The notes beneath the pieces are model-generated. The model worked only from the letters and a program-made list of their open reading frames with translations. It did no database searches and was not told where the DNA came from. 64,000 nucleotides of DNA from Ignavibacteria bacterium. GTDB taxonomy: Bacteria; Bacteroidota; Ignavibacteria; Tepidaquicellales; OLB5. Below are positions 1 through 9,795 of this stretch, in pieces. The translations under genes were made by a program, and so were the position numbers. Location: the NCBI GenBank assembly GCA_020852705.1, contig JADZAP010000025.1, positions 1-64,000 on the forward strand, written 5' to 3'. Numbering within the stretch: position 1 is the stretch's first letter; each line of letters opens with the position of its first letter.

Positions 1-1727
1 AAAATAGCATCTAAATTCCATCCACCTTCCCCATCTTTATAAATTTCAAGATTTGCTGTATTTCCAGACATTGAATTAAGGTAAATAAAAATACCAGAAT
101 TTTGATTATCCCAGTTTACAGTTGAAGAACTAGAATACGGTGAAAATACTTCATTATAACTAACACTCCAAGCATCCCACCTATCCCCCATCCATTTACG
201 TGAAGTCCAGGGCTCTTCAATATTAGTATATATTCTGTCAGTTCCGGTACCGCCAGTATTTAGTTGTTTTTTACCAACACCGAACCATTTATAATGCCCA
301 TTACTGAATGTACTTTTACCATCCCTTGCTGCTAAACCCCAAGAGCCAGCATCATTAAAATCAAAAACAGGTGCCGTTTTTATAAAATACGGGAGCCAAT
401 AATTTGTAGGATCCCAATCCGGTGCCTGATTGTTTACATATTGCCAGTTCCATAAACCATCAGCACATTCCTGATCCATAGAAGGAGTCCAATTATACTC
501 ACTGGGTGTATGATAAATATACACACCTTTCGAATAATATTCCTGCTGCCCTAAATCAAAATAGGGGTTGTCATGACATGTATCTCCCCACATAATTTTA
601 TCATAACTTGAAATTTTCTGACGGTTTGCAATTAAAAAGAACTCATTAGTACCATTGATAGGAACCTGCAAAACTTCACCCTGATTGGATGAGTGTCGTG
701 ATGTAAAATCATCTATGCTGTAGTTAAAACCGTTTGTGAAATCAACCAGTTCCGGTATCATGTATCCAAGCTTTATAGATTCCCACGGGCTTAGGTATTC
801 ATCCAGTCCAAAATCTGCACCCAAACCCATCATCTTGCCATACGGTGCATGTCCAGTTCCATATAAATAATGTCCGTGTTCATGTCCTGAAAAACTCACA
901 ACACCCTTTAAATCCATTGGATATTTTGGTGTTCCTCCCCAATGTCCAGGTGTCATCCTTAGACCAGAACCAATAGGGCTTACATCATTAACAATTCCAT
1001 GAATAATTAAGCTTGTATTCGTTATTGTATAATTTGTTCCTTGAGAATACGATAAATCCAGACAGGCAATACCGCCAGCAGGCATGCCGCCCACATTTGA
1101 CCAGGTGCGGTGAACTATATATATCATATCAATATAATTATCTGGGGTATAAACAAACGTTCCGCTACTTTTAGTCCATTTGTCGTAATTTGGCCATTCT
1201 GCAATTGATATTAATTGTTCAAGCCCTGCATAAATATCATCATTTATCTTCCTTGTAGCATTAACTCCATAAAGACTTTGGTATTCAGATGCCGATAGGG
1301 GTAGAATTATTGAATAAGCATTTCCTATAATGTGGAAACGTCCCCTTGAAGCCTCCATCCAGAAATCACTTTAACGGTCATTTGTTTCCGAATAAGCGTT
1401 CCACCATTCGCTGCCATAATTATTGTTGCGAGTTGCTGCTATATAATTATTTAAATCAACTGGCGGAAAGCCGGCTGGCCAGTTTGCATCATTTATATAC
1501 GGTTCGCCAGAGGAATATTGAACGAATGCAATAATTACAGGGAATACGCTATTGTTGTTTGTTCCTGAATAGAAATCAGTTCTTTCAGGTTTGTGGTTAC
1601 CACCAATAAATGAAGTTTGGTTTCCGGTCTTAGTGAAGCTGCAAGTATAACCCCACTGCTGCTGTGAATATATGTTTAATGTACAAACCAAAATTACAGT
1701 TAAGGCTGTTAAAATTAAGTTTTTCAT
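1..1727 (-). pseudogene. Secreted M6-like metalloprotease, broken by in-frame stop and cut by window edge
   Basis: A signal peptide (about residues 1-22) starts at the ATG at 1727. The frame runs 118 codons to a TAA at 1371-1373, then stays open in the same frame for another 456 codons to the window edge without a further stop. After the stop comes a protein with HEHGH (870-884) followed by a distal His (HExxHxxxxxxH, 849-884), the zinc site expected of immune-inhibitor-A/M6-type secreted peptidases, and Trp- and Gly-rich beta-type sequence. The sequence reads smoothly across the stop (SETNDR, stop, SDFWMEAS), so a single point change (for example CAA, AAA or GAA to TAA) or a base-call error is the simplest explanation. 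The 3' end lies outside the window. Family assignment rests on the zinc motif and overall character; the nonsense codon is certain in the given sequence. Confidence 0.72.
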
Positions 1728-1981
1728 AGTAGTTAAAAATTTATGTTTTTAAAATTTTATTATTTGCCTAACTTTGCAGAAATTTGCTGGCTGAAAAGTG
1801 TTTACATAAATATTTATAACCTGCAAATAGAATTATAAAACGCAATCAAAAGGGGTATAAAGCTTGCAATTATACTTTATGTAAATTCCATAAACTTGGC
1901 GGTTCGCGGAATTCTCCCTTGAGTCTGCATTATATCTGTTTATTTATAAATCCATGGCGGTTTCACTTAATCCTCCCGTTT

Positions 1982-3232
1982 TTATTTAATTAAAATCATT
2001 TTTTTAGTTTCTTTATATTCTTCTGTAAAAAAAGTGTAAAAATATATCCCACTTGACAAATTTGCTGCATTAAATTCTACTTCATAAATTCCTGCATTAA
2101 GTCTTTGATTAACTAAATCTGAAATTTGTTCACCTAAAGAATTGTACACAGTTAATTTTACATAGCTATTTTGTGGTATTTCGAACCTTATTATTGTAGA
2201 GGGATTAAATGGATTAGGATAGTTGTGATATATTTTATATATTATTGGTAAATTATGACCCGTTAGTTGAATAGGTACAATAAGCCCTCCTGAACTTGTT
2301 TGTAAGATTGTGCCAGTATTTCCAGCACACCAGCCTATAGAATCATTAATAAAAAATACTGAACTATATGCAGTAAAAACTGGAATAACTTGTTGAAGCC
2401 AATTGTATCCGCCATTTGTTGTTTTAAATACTTTTGCTGCTCCACCACACGTCCAACCTGTATTAATACTTGAAAAAAAAATGGATACAGCATTCCAATT
2501 GTCAGGTTCAGGAGTTACTCTTGAGATACTGTCCCATGTTTGTCCAAAATTTATCGTTCTATGAACCTTTCTATTTTGCAATCCTATTAACCACCCTACA
2601 TCACCTATAAATGACATCTCGAAAAAATCCGAGGTTTCATTTGATACAATTATTAGATTCCAATTAATTCCTCCATTTGTGCTTTTATAAAAAGTGCCAC
2701 TTTCTCCCCCAACTAACCCATTCAAATTATCTTTAAAATAAATATCCCATGCATACGATACCCCAATCATGCTTGAATCAATTGTTGCAAAACCATTAGT
2801 GGTTCTAAGCGTCCATTGCCCGCTTCCGCATATCCATCCGGTGGTCCTGTTTATAAAGCTTAACCCATAAAAAAACTTGCCGGGGTTTACTCCGCTTCTG
2901 ATAACAATCCAGTTTGAACCCCCGTTTGTTGTTTTTAAGATTGTTTCAAATATGCCTACGCAATAAACATATTCTGAATCAACTGCATGAATATCATAAA
3001 GTGTTTCGGTAACGCCTGTGATTTGCACTACCCAGTTAAGCCCAGCATTGGTAGTTTTTAAAATTGTGCCATTTGCTCCGCATACCCACCCTGTATATTG
3101 GTTTATGAACTGAATATCAGCTAAACTGAATATTGTGCCACTGTTTTGCTGTACCCACTGGGGGAAACAATTATCAATTAATAATGAATAATTAATAATA
3201 AGTATAAATGATATGTAAATTATTTTTTTCAT
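1982..3232 (-). CDS. Secreted BNR/Ycf48-like repeat protein with T9SS C-terminal sorting domain
   Basis: The 416-residue protein has an N-terminal signal peptide (about 1-24). Through about residue 325 it carries repeated beta-propeller blades of the form TGWxxGxxGTIxKTTNGGxNW, as in Ycf48/BNR-repeat proteins. The last roughly 80 residues form a type IX secretion (Por) sorting domain: YPNPFNPST, then a beta-rich segment with SSGIYFY, ending KKMILIK. The protein is therefore expected to be exported across the outer membrane and anchored or released by T9SS. The ligand is unknown; in this lineage such propellers are common surface proteins. It follows the metalloprotease pseudogene on the same strand with a 254-bp gap (1728-1981) in which I see nothing. 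Confidence 0.88.
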   Translation of the reverse strand: MKKIIYISFILIINYSLLIDNCFPQWVQQNSGTIFSLADIQFINQYTGWVCGANGTILKTTNAGLNWVVQITGVTETLYDIHAVDSEYVYCVGIFETILKTTNGGSNWIVIRSGVNPGKFFYGLSFINRTTGWICGSGQWTLRTTNGFATIDSSMIGVSYAWDIYFKDNLNGLVGGESGTFYKSTNGGINWNLIIVSNETSDFFEMSFIGDVGWLIGLQNRKVHRTINFGQTWDSISRVTPEPDNWNAVSIFFSSINTGWTCGGAAKVFKTTNGGYNWLQQVIPVFTAYSSVFFINDSIGWCAGNTGTILQTSSGGLIVPIQLTGHNLPIIYKIYHNYPNPFNPSTIIRFEIPQNSYVKLTVYNSLGEQISDLVNQRLNAGIYEVEFNAANLSSGIYFYTFFTEEYKETKKMILIK

Positions 3233-3268
3233 GTTGAAATTTATTAAATATAAAAATTTATTAACTAT

Positions 3269-3337
3269 TCAGCAAAAGTAATTCCGCGCAGTTAAAACTG
3301 CAAAAAATAATACAAATAATTCGTTAAGTTTTTTCAT
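3269..3337 (-). other. 22-codon signal-peptide-like mini-ORF (gene remnant or leader)
   Basis: On the minus strand an ATG at 3337, preceded by AGGTATAAAAC, opens 22 codons ending TGA. The sequence begins MKKLNELFVLFFAVLTA, a good Sec signal peptide start, but has no mature body. It lies 36 bp upstream of the BNR protein start. It may be the 5' stub of a deleted secreted-protein gene, a leader peptide, or chance. No family can be assigned. Confidence 0.3.
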
Positions 3338-3629
3338 GTTTTATACCTCTAAATTTTTATTAATTACACAATGCAGTCGCATTTACAGGAAGTTTAAGAG
3401 AATTTTCATCAAGTCTTTACGAAAAAAAAAAAAACGGATTGCAATTACAAGGGTATTTTTAAAGTATCATAATAATTCGTTAAAAACAGTTTAAGTTATT
3501 ATATTAGAGCATTTAATAAAAATTTTAAATATTTTTGATTAACTTTTTAACTACAAAACGTTAATAACCAAAATTCTTTTACATAATACAAGTATTACTG
3601 CCTGCATTTAAAATCACAAAAGTAACCTT

Positions 3630-3637
3630 TATATTTG
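3630..3637 (+). promoter_or_regulatory. TAnnTTTG -7-like element before scpA
   Basis: TATATTTG matches the Bacteroidota -7 consensus TAnnTTTG and ends 7 nt before the scpA ATG, so a start site at the usual distance would give an almost leaderless mRNA. No clear TTTG -33 element is present, and the motif is common by chance in DNA this AT-rich. Confidence 0.3.
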
Positions 3638-3644
3638 CTGAATT

Positions 3645-4400
3645 ATGTACAGAATAAAGCTCAATGAATTTGAAGGTCCTTTAGACCTGCTGCTTTTCTT
3701 TATTCAACGGGATGAACTTGATATTCACAATATCCCTGTATCAAAAATCACAAATGAGTTCTGCGAATATGTTAATTATATGCAGGTGCTTGATCTTGAG
3801 GTTGCCAGCGAGTTTATCCTTATGGCGGCTACTCTTATTCAGATAAAAGCCAGGATGATGCTCTATAAACCGGATGAAGTTACAGAGGAAGAAGAAGATC
3901 CCCGTTATGAACTTGTAAAACGGCTGCTTGAATATAAACGTTTCAAAGATGCATCTCAGGAGTTTGCAAACCTTGAAGATGAACAGCGTAAAGTTTTTTA
4001 CCGCAATGATTTTGAAGGCGACTACAGAATGTATGATGAAGCCGAAGAGGATATTACAATTCAAAATCTCACCCTTTATAATTTAATTAAGGCATACAAA
4101 TATGCCATGGAGCATCAGCCAAAAGAAGTAGTTCATAATATTCAGCGGCTTAATGTATCAATTGATGAGCAGATTGAATATGTTCATACACTCTGCTCGC
4201 AAAATACCGAAGTTTCATTTCTTAAAATGATTATCGGAATGGAAAAAATCCGTATTGTTGTTACCTTTATTGCAATACTTGAAATGGTAAAAAATGAAAT
4301 CATTGGAATTAAAATAAACGATACTTTAACCGATTTTATGTTATTTAAAATTGCTGAAATGCCCGAAGAAGGAATAATAGAAACTTCCAGTTTTAATTGA
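3645..4400 (+). CDS. scpA: Segregation and condensation protein A
   Basis: ScpA (251 aa) is the kleisin subunit that bridges Smc heads and binds ScpB in chromosome condensation and segregation. The N-terminus (FEGPLDLLLFFIQRDELDI) is the family hallmark Smc-neck-binding region, followed by an acidic linker (about 85-95) and a C-terminal winged-helix segment (about 180-250) that contacts the Smc cap. Length is normal. It is followed 236 bp later by scpB in the same orientation, the usual gene order. The ATG at 3645 begins MYRIKLNEFEG, exactly as expected for the family. Confidence 0.96.
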   Translation: MYRIKLNEFEGPLDLLLFFIQRDELDIHNIPVSKITNEFCEYVNYMQVLDLEVASEFILMAATLIQIKARMMLYKPDEVTEEEEDPRYELVKRLLEYKRFKDASQEFANLEDEQRKVFYRNDFEGDYRMYDEAEEDITIQNLTLYNLIKAYKYAMEHQPKEVVHNIQRLNVSIDEQIEYVHTLCSQNTEVSFLKMIIGMEKIRIVVTFIAILEMVKNEIIGIKINDTLTDFMLFKIAEMPEEGIIETSSFN

Positions 4401-4636
4401 ATTTAACCATGCTGCATAAATTAACTTTTTAAATTTCTAACTGTTGTTTAACTATAATTATCAGTTTTACCTTTCAAAATTTTCTTTAAATTAATGTTTT
4501 TTGCTCTTTTTTTCACAAAAAAGCTTTATTATATTCGTATTCAATTAAAGGTTCTGCTTTTTTAGCAGGTGTGGTATCCTGTTTTAATTTATTGTAATTT
4601 AAAATTTAATATATTTATACCATATCATATTTCTAA

Positions 4637-5434
4637 ATGAATTTTGACGGCATAAAAAAAATTGTCGAAGTCCTTATATTTTCTTCAGACCGCCCCTTGA
4701 CTTTAAAGCAGCTGAAGGATATTATCAATCAGGAAAAATCTGAAACAGGCGTAACTGCCGATATTCGGAATATTGAAAAAGCAGTTGGCGAGCTTATTGA
4801 AAAATATCAGTCAGATGAATATTCATTCAGTCTGATACAGATTGCCGGTGCATACCGTTTTGCTACAAAACATGATTTTGCACCCTGGCTTGCAAAACTG
4901 AATAAAGAAAAACTAAAAAGAAGGCTTTCACAATCAGCCTTAGAAACACTTGCAATAATTTCATACAACCAGCCGATTACAAAAGCTGAAATAGAAGCAG
5001 TCCGCGGTGTAAATGTAGATTATATAATCGGCTCTCTTCTGGAAAAAGACCTTATTACTATCAGGGGAAGGGCAGAAGTTGTAGGTAGACCAATGCTTTA
5101 CGGAACCACTGATAATTTATTGGAGTATCTTGGGATAAATTCTGTTGAAGATCTGCCTCAGTTAAAAGCAATTGATGAAATAATAAAATCCGGACCGCCC
5201 GAGGGTGTTTCTCAATCTGATATTGATTTCTATGAAGAAATAAACCATATCCGGGAAACTATGATAACTGAGGGCAATGCGGCATCTTCTCTGATTTCAG
5301 AGGTCAGCACAAATGAAGCAAATACAGTTATCCATAATTTACCTGTATCTGATGAAAATACTCAGGAAAACATCAATGATGGTGATAGTCAAAACTCCGT
5401 TGAAAATAATACTATTAATGATGAAAACAATTAA
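4637..5434 (+). CDS. scpB: Segregation and condensation protein B
   Basis: ScpB (265 aa) dimerises and binds ScpA in the Smc-ScpAB condensin. Two winged-helix domains cover about residues 1-165, with the conserved stretches LAIISYNQPITKAEIEAVRG, LLEKDLITIRGR and GRPMLYGTTDNLLEYLG. The last roughly 75 residues are a low-complexity acidic and Asn-rich extension with no family counterpart that I recognise, so the protein is longer than minimal ScpB. It lies between scpA and the pseudouridine synthase, a common arrangement. Confidence 0.96.
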   Translation: MNFDGIKKIVEVLIFSSDRPLTLKQLKDIINQEKSETGVTADIRNIEKAVGELIEKYQSDEYSFSLIQIAGAYRFATKHDFAPWLAKLNKEKLKRRLSQSALETLAIISYNQPITKAEIEAVRGVNVDYIIGSLLEKDLITIRGRAEVVGRPMLYGTTDNLLEYLGINSVEDLPQLKAIDEIIKSGPPEGVSQSDIDFYEEINHIRETMITEGNAASSLISEVSTNEANTVIHNLPVSDENTQENINDGDSQNSVENNTINDENN

Positions 5435-5519
5435 TGATGAAAATAATTAATAAAAGTTTAAATATTATTTTTAGGAATATTAAAATTAGGGCTGTAATTA
5501 AAACGGAGTAAAATATAAG

Positions 5520-6566
5520 TTGCCTAAACAAAAGAAAAGTGAGAATTCTTACGAAGATAAAAATGATGTTAATTCATCTGAAGAAAAAGATTCCAAACTT
5601 ACAAGATTAAATAAATTTATTTCAAATGCGGGTATTAGCGCCAGAAGAAAAGCTGACGAATTAATTTTTACAGGAAGGGTTACAGTAAATATGCAGACTG
5701 TTACAGAACCGGGAACAAAAGTTAACCCGGATAAAGATGTGGTAAAGGTTGACGGAGAAAAAGTAAAACCACAGTCAGAATTTATCTACGTTGTGCTGTT
5801 TAAACCAAGGGGTTATGTAACAACAACTCATGATGAAAAGGGCAGACCTACTGTTATGGATCTCATTGGACTTAACACACGCCTGTACCCTATAGGCAGA
5901 CTTGACTACGATACAGATGGTGTTTTGCTGCTTACAAATGATGGTGAGTTCAGCAACATGATGATGCACCCCCGCCACAAAGTATTTAAAACATATTTTG
6001 CTAAACTTGATAAGCCAATGGAAGATAATGATGTAAAAAAACTTCGTGATGGTGTTGTAATTGATGGACGCCCCACTTCAAGAGCTAAAGTCAGAATTAT
6101 TCCAAACACTGCCGAACAGAATATTTGGATTTCAATACACGAAGGGCGTAACCGCCAGGTTAGAAGGATGCTTGAAACGCTTGGATATTTAGTTCAGCGT
6201 TTAAAAAGAGTTGAATATGCAAGAATTGGTCTTGACGGACTTAAACCGGGTGAATGGCGTTACCTTTCTCCCGAAGAAATTGACTATGCAAGAAAACTTG
6301 CTACCCCAAAACCGGTTATTGTTAGAAAGCCCAAACCAGAACCGGTTGAAGATGATGAGAAAGTAATAGAACAGCCCAGAAAAGGTAAAAAAGGCGGCAA
6401 GAAAAAAAAGAAAAAAGAAAAGATGATGAAAAAAATGGAAAATATGCAGCCGCTAAATTCTGAAGCTCAGTCTAAAGAGCAGTTAAGTAACAGCTCAAAT
6501 GTCCTGGATAGTATTTCTAAAGAACTTGAAGATATATCTGAACAAATATCAGATAACAAAGAATAA
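5520..6566 (+). CDS. RluB/RsuA-family rRNA pseudouridine synthase with Lys-rich tail
   Basis: A TTG start at 5520 is supported by GGAG at 5505-5508. After a charged N-terminal tail, an S4 RNA-binding domain spans about residues 28-90 (LNKFISNAGISARRKADELI). The catalytic domain follows, with GRLDYDTDGVLLLTNDGE containing the nucleophilic Asp and GRNRQVRRMLETLG. The closest family is RluB/RsuA, which makes pseudouridine in 23S or 16S rRNA; the precise site is not readable here. From about residue 265 there is a long, very basic tail (GGKKKKKKEK) then an acidic end, longer than in typical RluB and probably RNA-binding. Gene order after scpAB is conserved in many bacteria. Confidence 0.92.
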   Translation: MPKQKKSENSYEDKNDVNSSEEKDSKLTRLNKFISNAGISARRKADELIFTGRVTVNMQTVTEPGTKVNPDKDVVKVDGEKVKPQSEFIYVVLFKPRGYVTTTHDEKGRPTVMDLIGLNTRLYPIGRLDYDTDGVLLLTNDGEFSNMMMHPRHKVFKTYFAKLDKPMEDNDVKKLRDGVVIDGRPTSRAKVRIIPNTAEQNIWISIHEGRNRQVRRMLETLGYLVQRLKRVEYARIGLDGLKPGEWRYLSPEEIDYARKLATPKPVIVRKPKPEPVEDDEKVIEQPRKGKKGGKKKKKKEKMMKKMENMQPLNSEAQSKEQLSNSSNVLDSISKELEDISEQISDNKE

Positions 6567-6585
6567 CAAAAATATCAATTAAGTT

Positions 6586-6627
6586 AAAAGGGCACGGGCT
6601 TAGTTTAATGAAGTAGTGTCCTTTTTT
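6586..6627 (+). terminator. Probable intrinsic terminator after the rluB-like gene
   Basis: AAAAGGGCAC (6586-6595) pairs with GTGTCCTTTT (6616-6625), a 10-bp stem with one G-U pair, a 20-nt loop and a T run continuing to 6627. The loop is long, so efficiency is uncertain. It separates the scp-rluB operon from lysS. Confidence 0.5.
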
Positions 6628-6661
6628 ATTTTTCTATAAAAAATTACAGGAGAAAATTTTT

Positions 6662-8227
6662 TTGCAGGAAACAAATGATCTGGTAAAAAACCGTTTGCTC
6701 GCACTGGAAGAAATCAAAAAAATGGGGATAAATCCATATCCCCACAGATTTGAAGTTACAGCCGATTCGGCAAAAATTATCAGCAATTTTAAAGATCCAG
6801 CCGATGAAAAAGAAGCTGAAGAACGGAAAAAAGATTTAGTTTCTGTGGCAGGCAGAATTATGACCATCCGTAAAATGGGTAAAGCAAGCTTTTGCCACAT
6901 TAAAGATGAATCAGGTAAATTGCAGATTTACATTAGACAAAACGATGTTGGAGAAGAACAATATAAACTTTTTAAACTGCTTGATATTGGCGATATTATA
7001 GGAGTTAACGGTTTTGTTTTCCGTACTAAAATGGGTGAAATTTCAGTTCATGCAGTTTCTGTTTCTATTCTGACCAAAACCATTCTGCCTCTGCCTGTTG
7101 TTAAAGAAGAAATAACTGAAACAGGCGAAAAAATTATTCACGATGCATTTGCCGATGTTGAGCTTCGCTACAGACAGCGGTATATTGACCTTATTGTTAA
7201 TGATAATGTTAAAGATATTTTTATTAAACGTACCAAAATTATCCACTCAATAAAACAAACTTTAGAAAATTATAACTTTTTTGAAGTTGAAACCCCTACA
7301 CTGCAGTCAATTTACGGAGGTGCAAATGCGCGTCCCTTTGTAACTCATCATAATGCTCTTGATATTCCCCTGTATTTAAGAATATCAAATGAACTTTTTT
7401 TAAAACGCCTTATAGTAGGCGGTTTTAACAGGGTATATGAGTTTGTTAAAGATTTCAGGAATGAAGGGATTGACCGCACTCATAACCCTGAGTTTACTCA
7501 GGTTGAGTGGTATCAGGCTTACGGCGATTATGAAGACAGTATGCGTTTGTTTGAAGAGGTTGTTGAAACAGCATGCCTTGCAGTTAATCCAGCCACTAAG
7601 GTTGAATATCAGGGCACTGAGATAGATTTTAAAAAACCCTGGAGGCGTCTTAAAATGACCGATGCAATTTCTGAAAAATGCGGTATTGATGTGCTTAATA
7701 TGAAGAAGTCAGAAATTATTGAATATATGAATGATAATAAAATTGAGTTTGACCCTAAAATTTCTCACAGCAAAGGTCTTGTAATTTCTGCTTTATTTGA
7801 AGCTGCCTGCGAAGATAACCTTATACAGCCGGTATTTTTAATAGATCACCCTATTGATACAACTCCTCTTTGCAAACCCCTGCGAATATATAGTATGCAG
7901 CAGATTGAAGAAATGAAAAAAGATCCTGAACAGGTTATTTTTGCAGAAAGATTTGAGCCGTATATAAATAAATGGGAGCTTGGTAACTCTTACACAGAAC
8001 TTAATGATCCTGTTTTACAGCGAAAATTACTTGAAGAACAGGTAGAGCGGGGCAGAGGAGGTGAGGAAGAAACTCATCCGCTTGATGAAGATTTTCTTCG
8101 CGCTATTGAAATAGGTATGCCCCCAACCACAGGAGTTGGTCTTGGAATTGACCGCTTAGTGATGCTATTAACTAATTCACAAACAATAAGAGATGTTTTG
8201 TTTTTCCCATTAATGAGACCTCTGTAA
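6662..8227 (+). CDS. lysS: Lysyl-tRNA synthetase, class II
   Basis: LysS (521 aa) charges tRNA-Lys. The TTG start at 6662 has AGGAG at 6648-6652, nine bases away; no better ATG exists before the OB fold. The anticodon-binding OB domain (about 50-150, VAGRIMTIRKMGKASFCHI) precedes the class II core: motif 2 in VYEFVKDFRNEGIDRTHNPE and motif 3 in GVGLGIDRLVMLL close to the C-terminus. Length and domain order are normal for bacterial LysRS. It follows a likely terminator and is 25 bp upstream of the cystathionine beta-synthase gene, so the two may be co-transcribed. Confidence 0.97.
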   Translation: MQETNDLVKNRLLALEEIKKMGINPYPHRFEVTADSAKIISNFKDPADEKEAEERKKDLVSVAGRIMTIRKMGKASFCHIKDESGKLQIYIRQNDVGEEQYKLFKLLDIGDIIGVNGFVFRTKMGEISVHAVSVSILTKTILPLPVVKEEITETGEKIIHDAFADVELRYRQRYIDLIVNDNVKDIFIKRTKIIHSIKQTLENYNFFEVETPTLQSIYGGANARPFVTHHNALDIPLYLRISNELFLKRLIVGGFNRVYEFVKDFRNEGIDRTHNPEFTQVEWYQAYGDYEDSMRLFEEVVETACLAVNPATKVEYQGTEIDFKKPWRRLKMTDAISEKCGIDVLNMKKSEIIEYMNDNKIEFDPKISHSKGLVISALFEAACEDNLIQPVFLIDHPIDTTPLCKPLRIYSMQQIEEMKKDPEQVIFAERFEPYINKWELGNSYTELNDPVLQRKLLEEQVERGRGGEEETHPLDEDFLRAIEIGMPPTTGVGLGIDRLVMLLTNSQTIRDVLFFPLMRPL

Positions 8228-8252
8228 TGATCAAATCAATTAATATATTTTT

Positions 8253-9611
8253 ATGAAAGTAGCTAATAATATTCTCGAGCTTTTTGGAAAGACACCGCTT
8301 GTTAAACTGAACCGTATGACAAAGGGACTAAAAGTTCCGGTTTTTGCAAAAATGGAATCTATGAACCCCGGTGCCAGTGTAAAAGACAGAATTGGAATTG
8401 CAATGATTGAAGATGCCGAAAAACGCGGTATGCTAAAACCCGGCGGTACTATTATAGAAGCAACCAGCGGAAACACAGGAATTGGGCTTGCTATTACTTC
8501 CGTTGTAAAAGGTTATAAATGTATTTTTACAATGACCGAAAAAGTTTCAGTGGAAAAACGCCGTTACCTGCAGGCACTTGGTGCCGATGTTGTTATTTGC
8601 CCCATGACTGCAAAACATGATACCCCTGAGCATTACCTTAGCGTTGCAAAAAGAATTAACGCAGAAACCCCAAACTCCCTGTTTATGTATCAGTACAACA
8701 ACCCATCAAATCCAGATGCACATTATCACACTACAGGACCGGAACTGTGGGAACAAACTAAAGGTAAAATTACACATTTTGTCGGAAGTCTTGGTACAGG
8801 CGGAACTGTGAGCGGTACAGGAAGGTATCTAAAAGAAAAAAATCCAAATATAAAAATAATTGCTGCAGATCCCTATGGCTCTGTTTTTAAAACTTATAAA
8901 GAATCCGGTATTCTTACCGAAGGCACTCCATACCTTGTTGAAGGAATTGGGCAGGATATGCTCCCTGAAAATGTACACTTTAAATATATTGATGAAATAA
9001 TTAACATCACCGATAAGGAATCATTCCACATCTCGAGAAGACTTGGCAGGGAAGAAGGTATATTTGCAGGCGGTTCTACCGGTACAAATCTGGCGGCTGC
9101 ATTAAGAGTTGCCAAAGATCTTGATGAGAAGTCTCTTGTTGTGTTTATTGTTTGCGATACAGGTGAAAGATATTTAAGCAAACATCACAGTGATGAATGG
9201 ATGAGAGAAAAGCGTCTGCTGGAAAAAGATAAAACCACTTTGGGGGTTGTATTACAGACTAAGCTAACTGGCGGATTGCCAAATATGGTATCAGCTTCAC
9301 CCGATGAAACAATAACAGAAGCACTTGCAAAAATGGAAAAATATAATGTCTCGCAAATTCCTGTTGTTGAGCAAAATAGCTCGCTTGGTTCGCTTGATGA
9401 AGCTGATATAATGAGTAAGATACTTGATAACCCGTTAACTGCTGAAAAAAAAGTGAACGAAATTATGAATAAACCATATCCCGTTGCGGATGAATCAGAA
9501 GATATACGGCACGGTATTCAGTATTTAAAAGAATCTCCTGCAATTCTTGTCAGCCAGTACGGAAGGATAATCGGAATATTAACCAGATATGATGTGCTGG
9601 ATTTTGTGTGA
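8253..9611 (+). CDS. Cystathionine beta-synthase (PLP) with C-terminal CBS domain pair
   Basis: This 452-residue protein has a fold-type II PLP catalytic domain (about 1-320) with the Schiff-base Lys at K44 (NPGASVKDR), the TSGNTG phosphate loop and [17 protein letters not shown]. It continues into a pair of CBS regulatory domains (about 335-452) that bind adenosyl ligands in other members. The CBS pair and the segment [15 protein letters not shown] favour cystathionine beta-synthase (homocysteine plus serine) over simple O-acetylserine sulfhydrylase, which lacks CBS domains. The next gene is a cystathionine gamma-lyase/synthase, together forming a reverse transsulfuration pair making cysteine from homocysteine. 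Substrate preference is inferred. Confidence 0.88.
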   Translation: MKVANNILELFGKTPLVKLNRMTKGLKVPVFAKMESMNPGASVKDRIGIAMIEDAEKRGMLKPGGTIIEATSGNTGIGLAITSVVKGYKCIFTMTEKVSVEKRRYLQALGADVVICPMTAKHDTPEHYLSVAKRINAETPNSLFMYQYNNPSNPDAHYHTTGPELWEQTKGKITHFVGSLGTGGTVSGTGRYLKEKNPNIKIIAADPYGSVFKTYKESGILTEGTPYLVEGIGQDMLPENVHFKYIDEIINITDKESFHISRRLGREEGIFAGGSTGTNLAAALRVAKDLDEKSLVVFIVCDTGERYLSKHHSDEWMREKRLLEKDKTTLGVVLQTKLTGGLPNMVSASPDETITEALAKMEKYNVSQIPVVEQNSSLGSLDEADIMSKILDNPLTAEKKVNEIMNKPYPVADESEDIRHGIQYLKESPAILVSQYGRIIGILTRYDVLDFV

Positions 9612-9632
9612 GGCAAATTTTTTAGGTTATTC

Positions 9633-9784
9633 CGCGCAAAGCCGCAAAGAGATATGTTTAAGGATTAAAATTTTTAGTATCAGACAATTTATCAATCAGT
9701 TTATAAAAATTATAAAAATTTGCAGGGATGCAAATCCGCAATTTACATCAATGTAACTTTGCGTCTTGGCGTCTTTGCGAAAGA
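9633..9784. repeat. Inverted GCGKCTTTGCG-type repeat flanking ~110 bp
   Basis: Between the two transsulfuration genes, GCGCAAAGCCGCAAAG (from about 9635) and an inverted, imperfect partner containing CTTTGCGTCTTGGCGTCTTTGCG-like sequence (about 9757-9780) bracket an AT-rich middle. The shared core is CGCAAAGMCGC. This resembles intergenic CGCAAAGACGC repeats met in many unrelated bacterial genomes. It is GC-richer than its surroundings. No ORF is present. The whole 184-bp gap holds nothing else. Confidence 0.5.
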
Positions 9785-9795
9785 GTAAAATGTAA

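Larger units (their letters stand above)
3233..3644. other. Divergent intergenic region, 412 bp
   Basis: This AT-rich gap lies between the divergent BNR-protein and scpA genes. It contains the signal-peptide-like mini-ORF (3269-3337), a 13-base A run near 3421-3433 and, at its right end, a TAnnTTTG match just before scpA. No other gene, RNA or long repeat is visible. Confidence 0.6.

Noticed and set aside
4501-4576. Terminator-like inverted repeats (CTTTTTT/AAAAAAG and CTGC/GCAG) before scpB
   Set aside because: Short, AT-only or 4-bp stems without a proper T run; easily chance in this composition.
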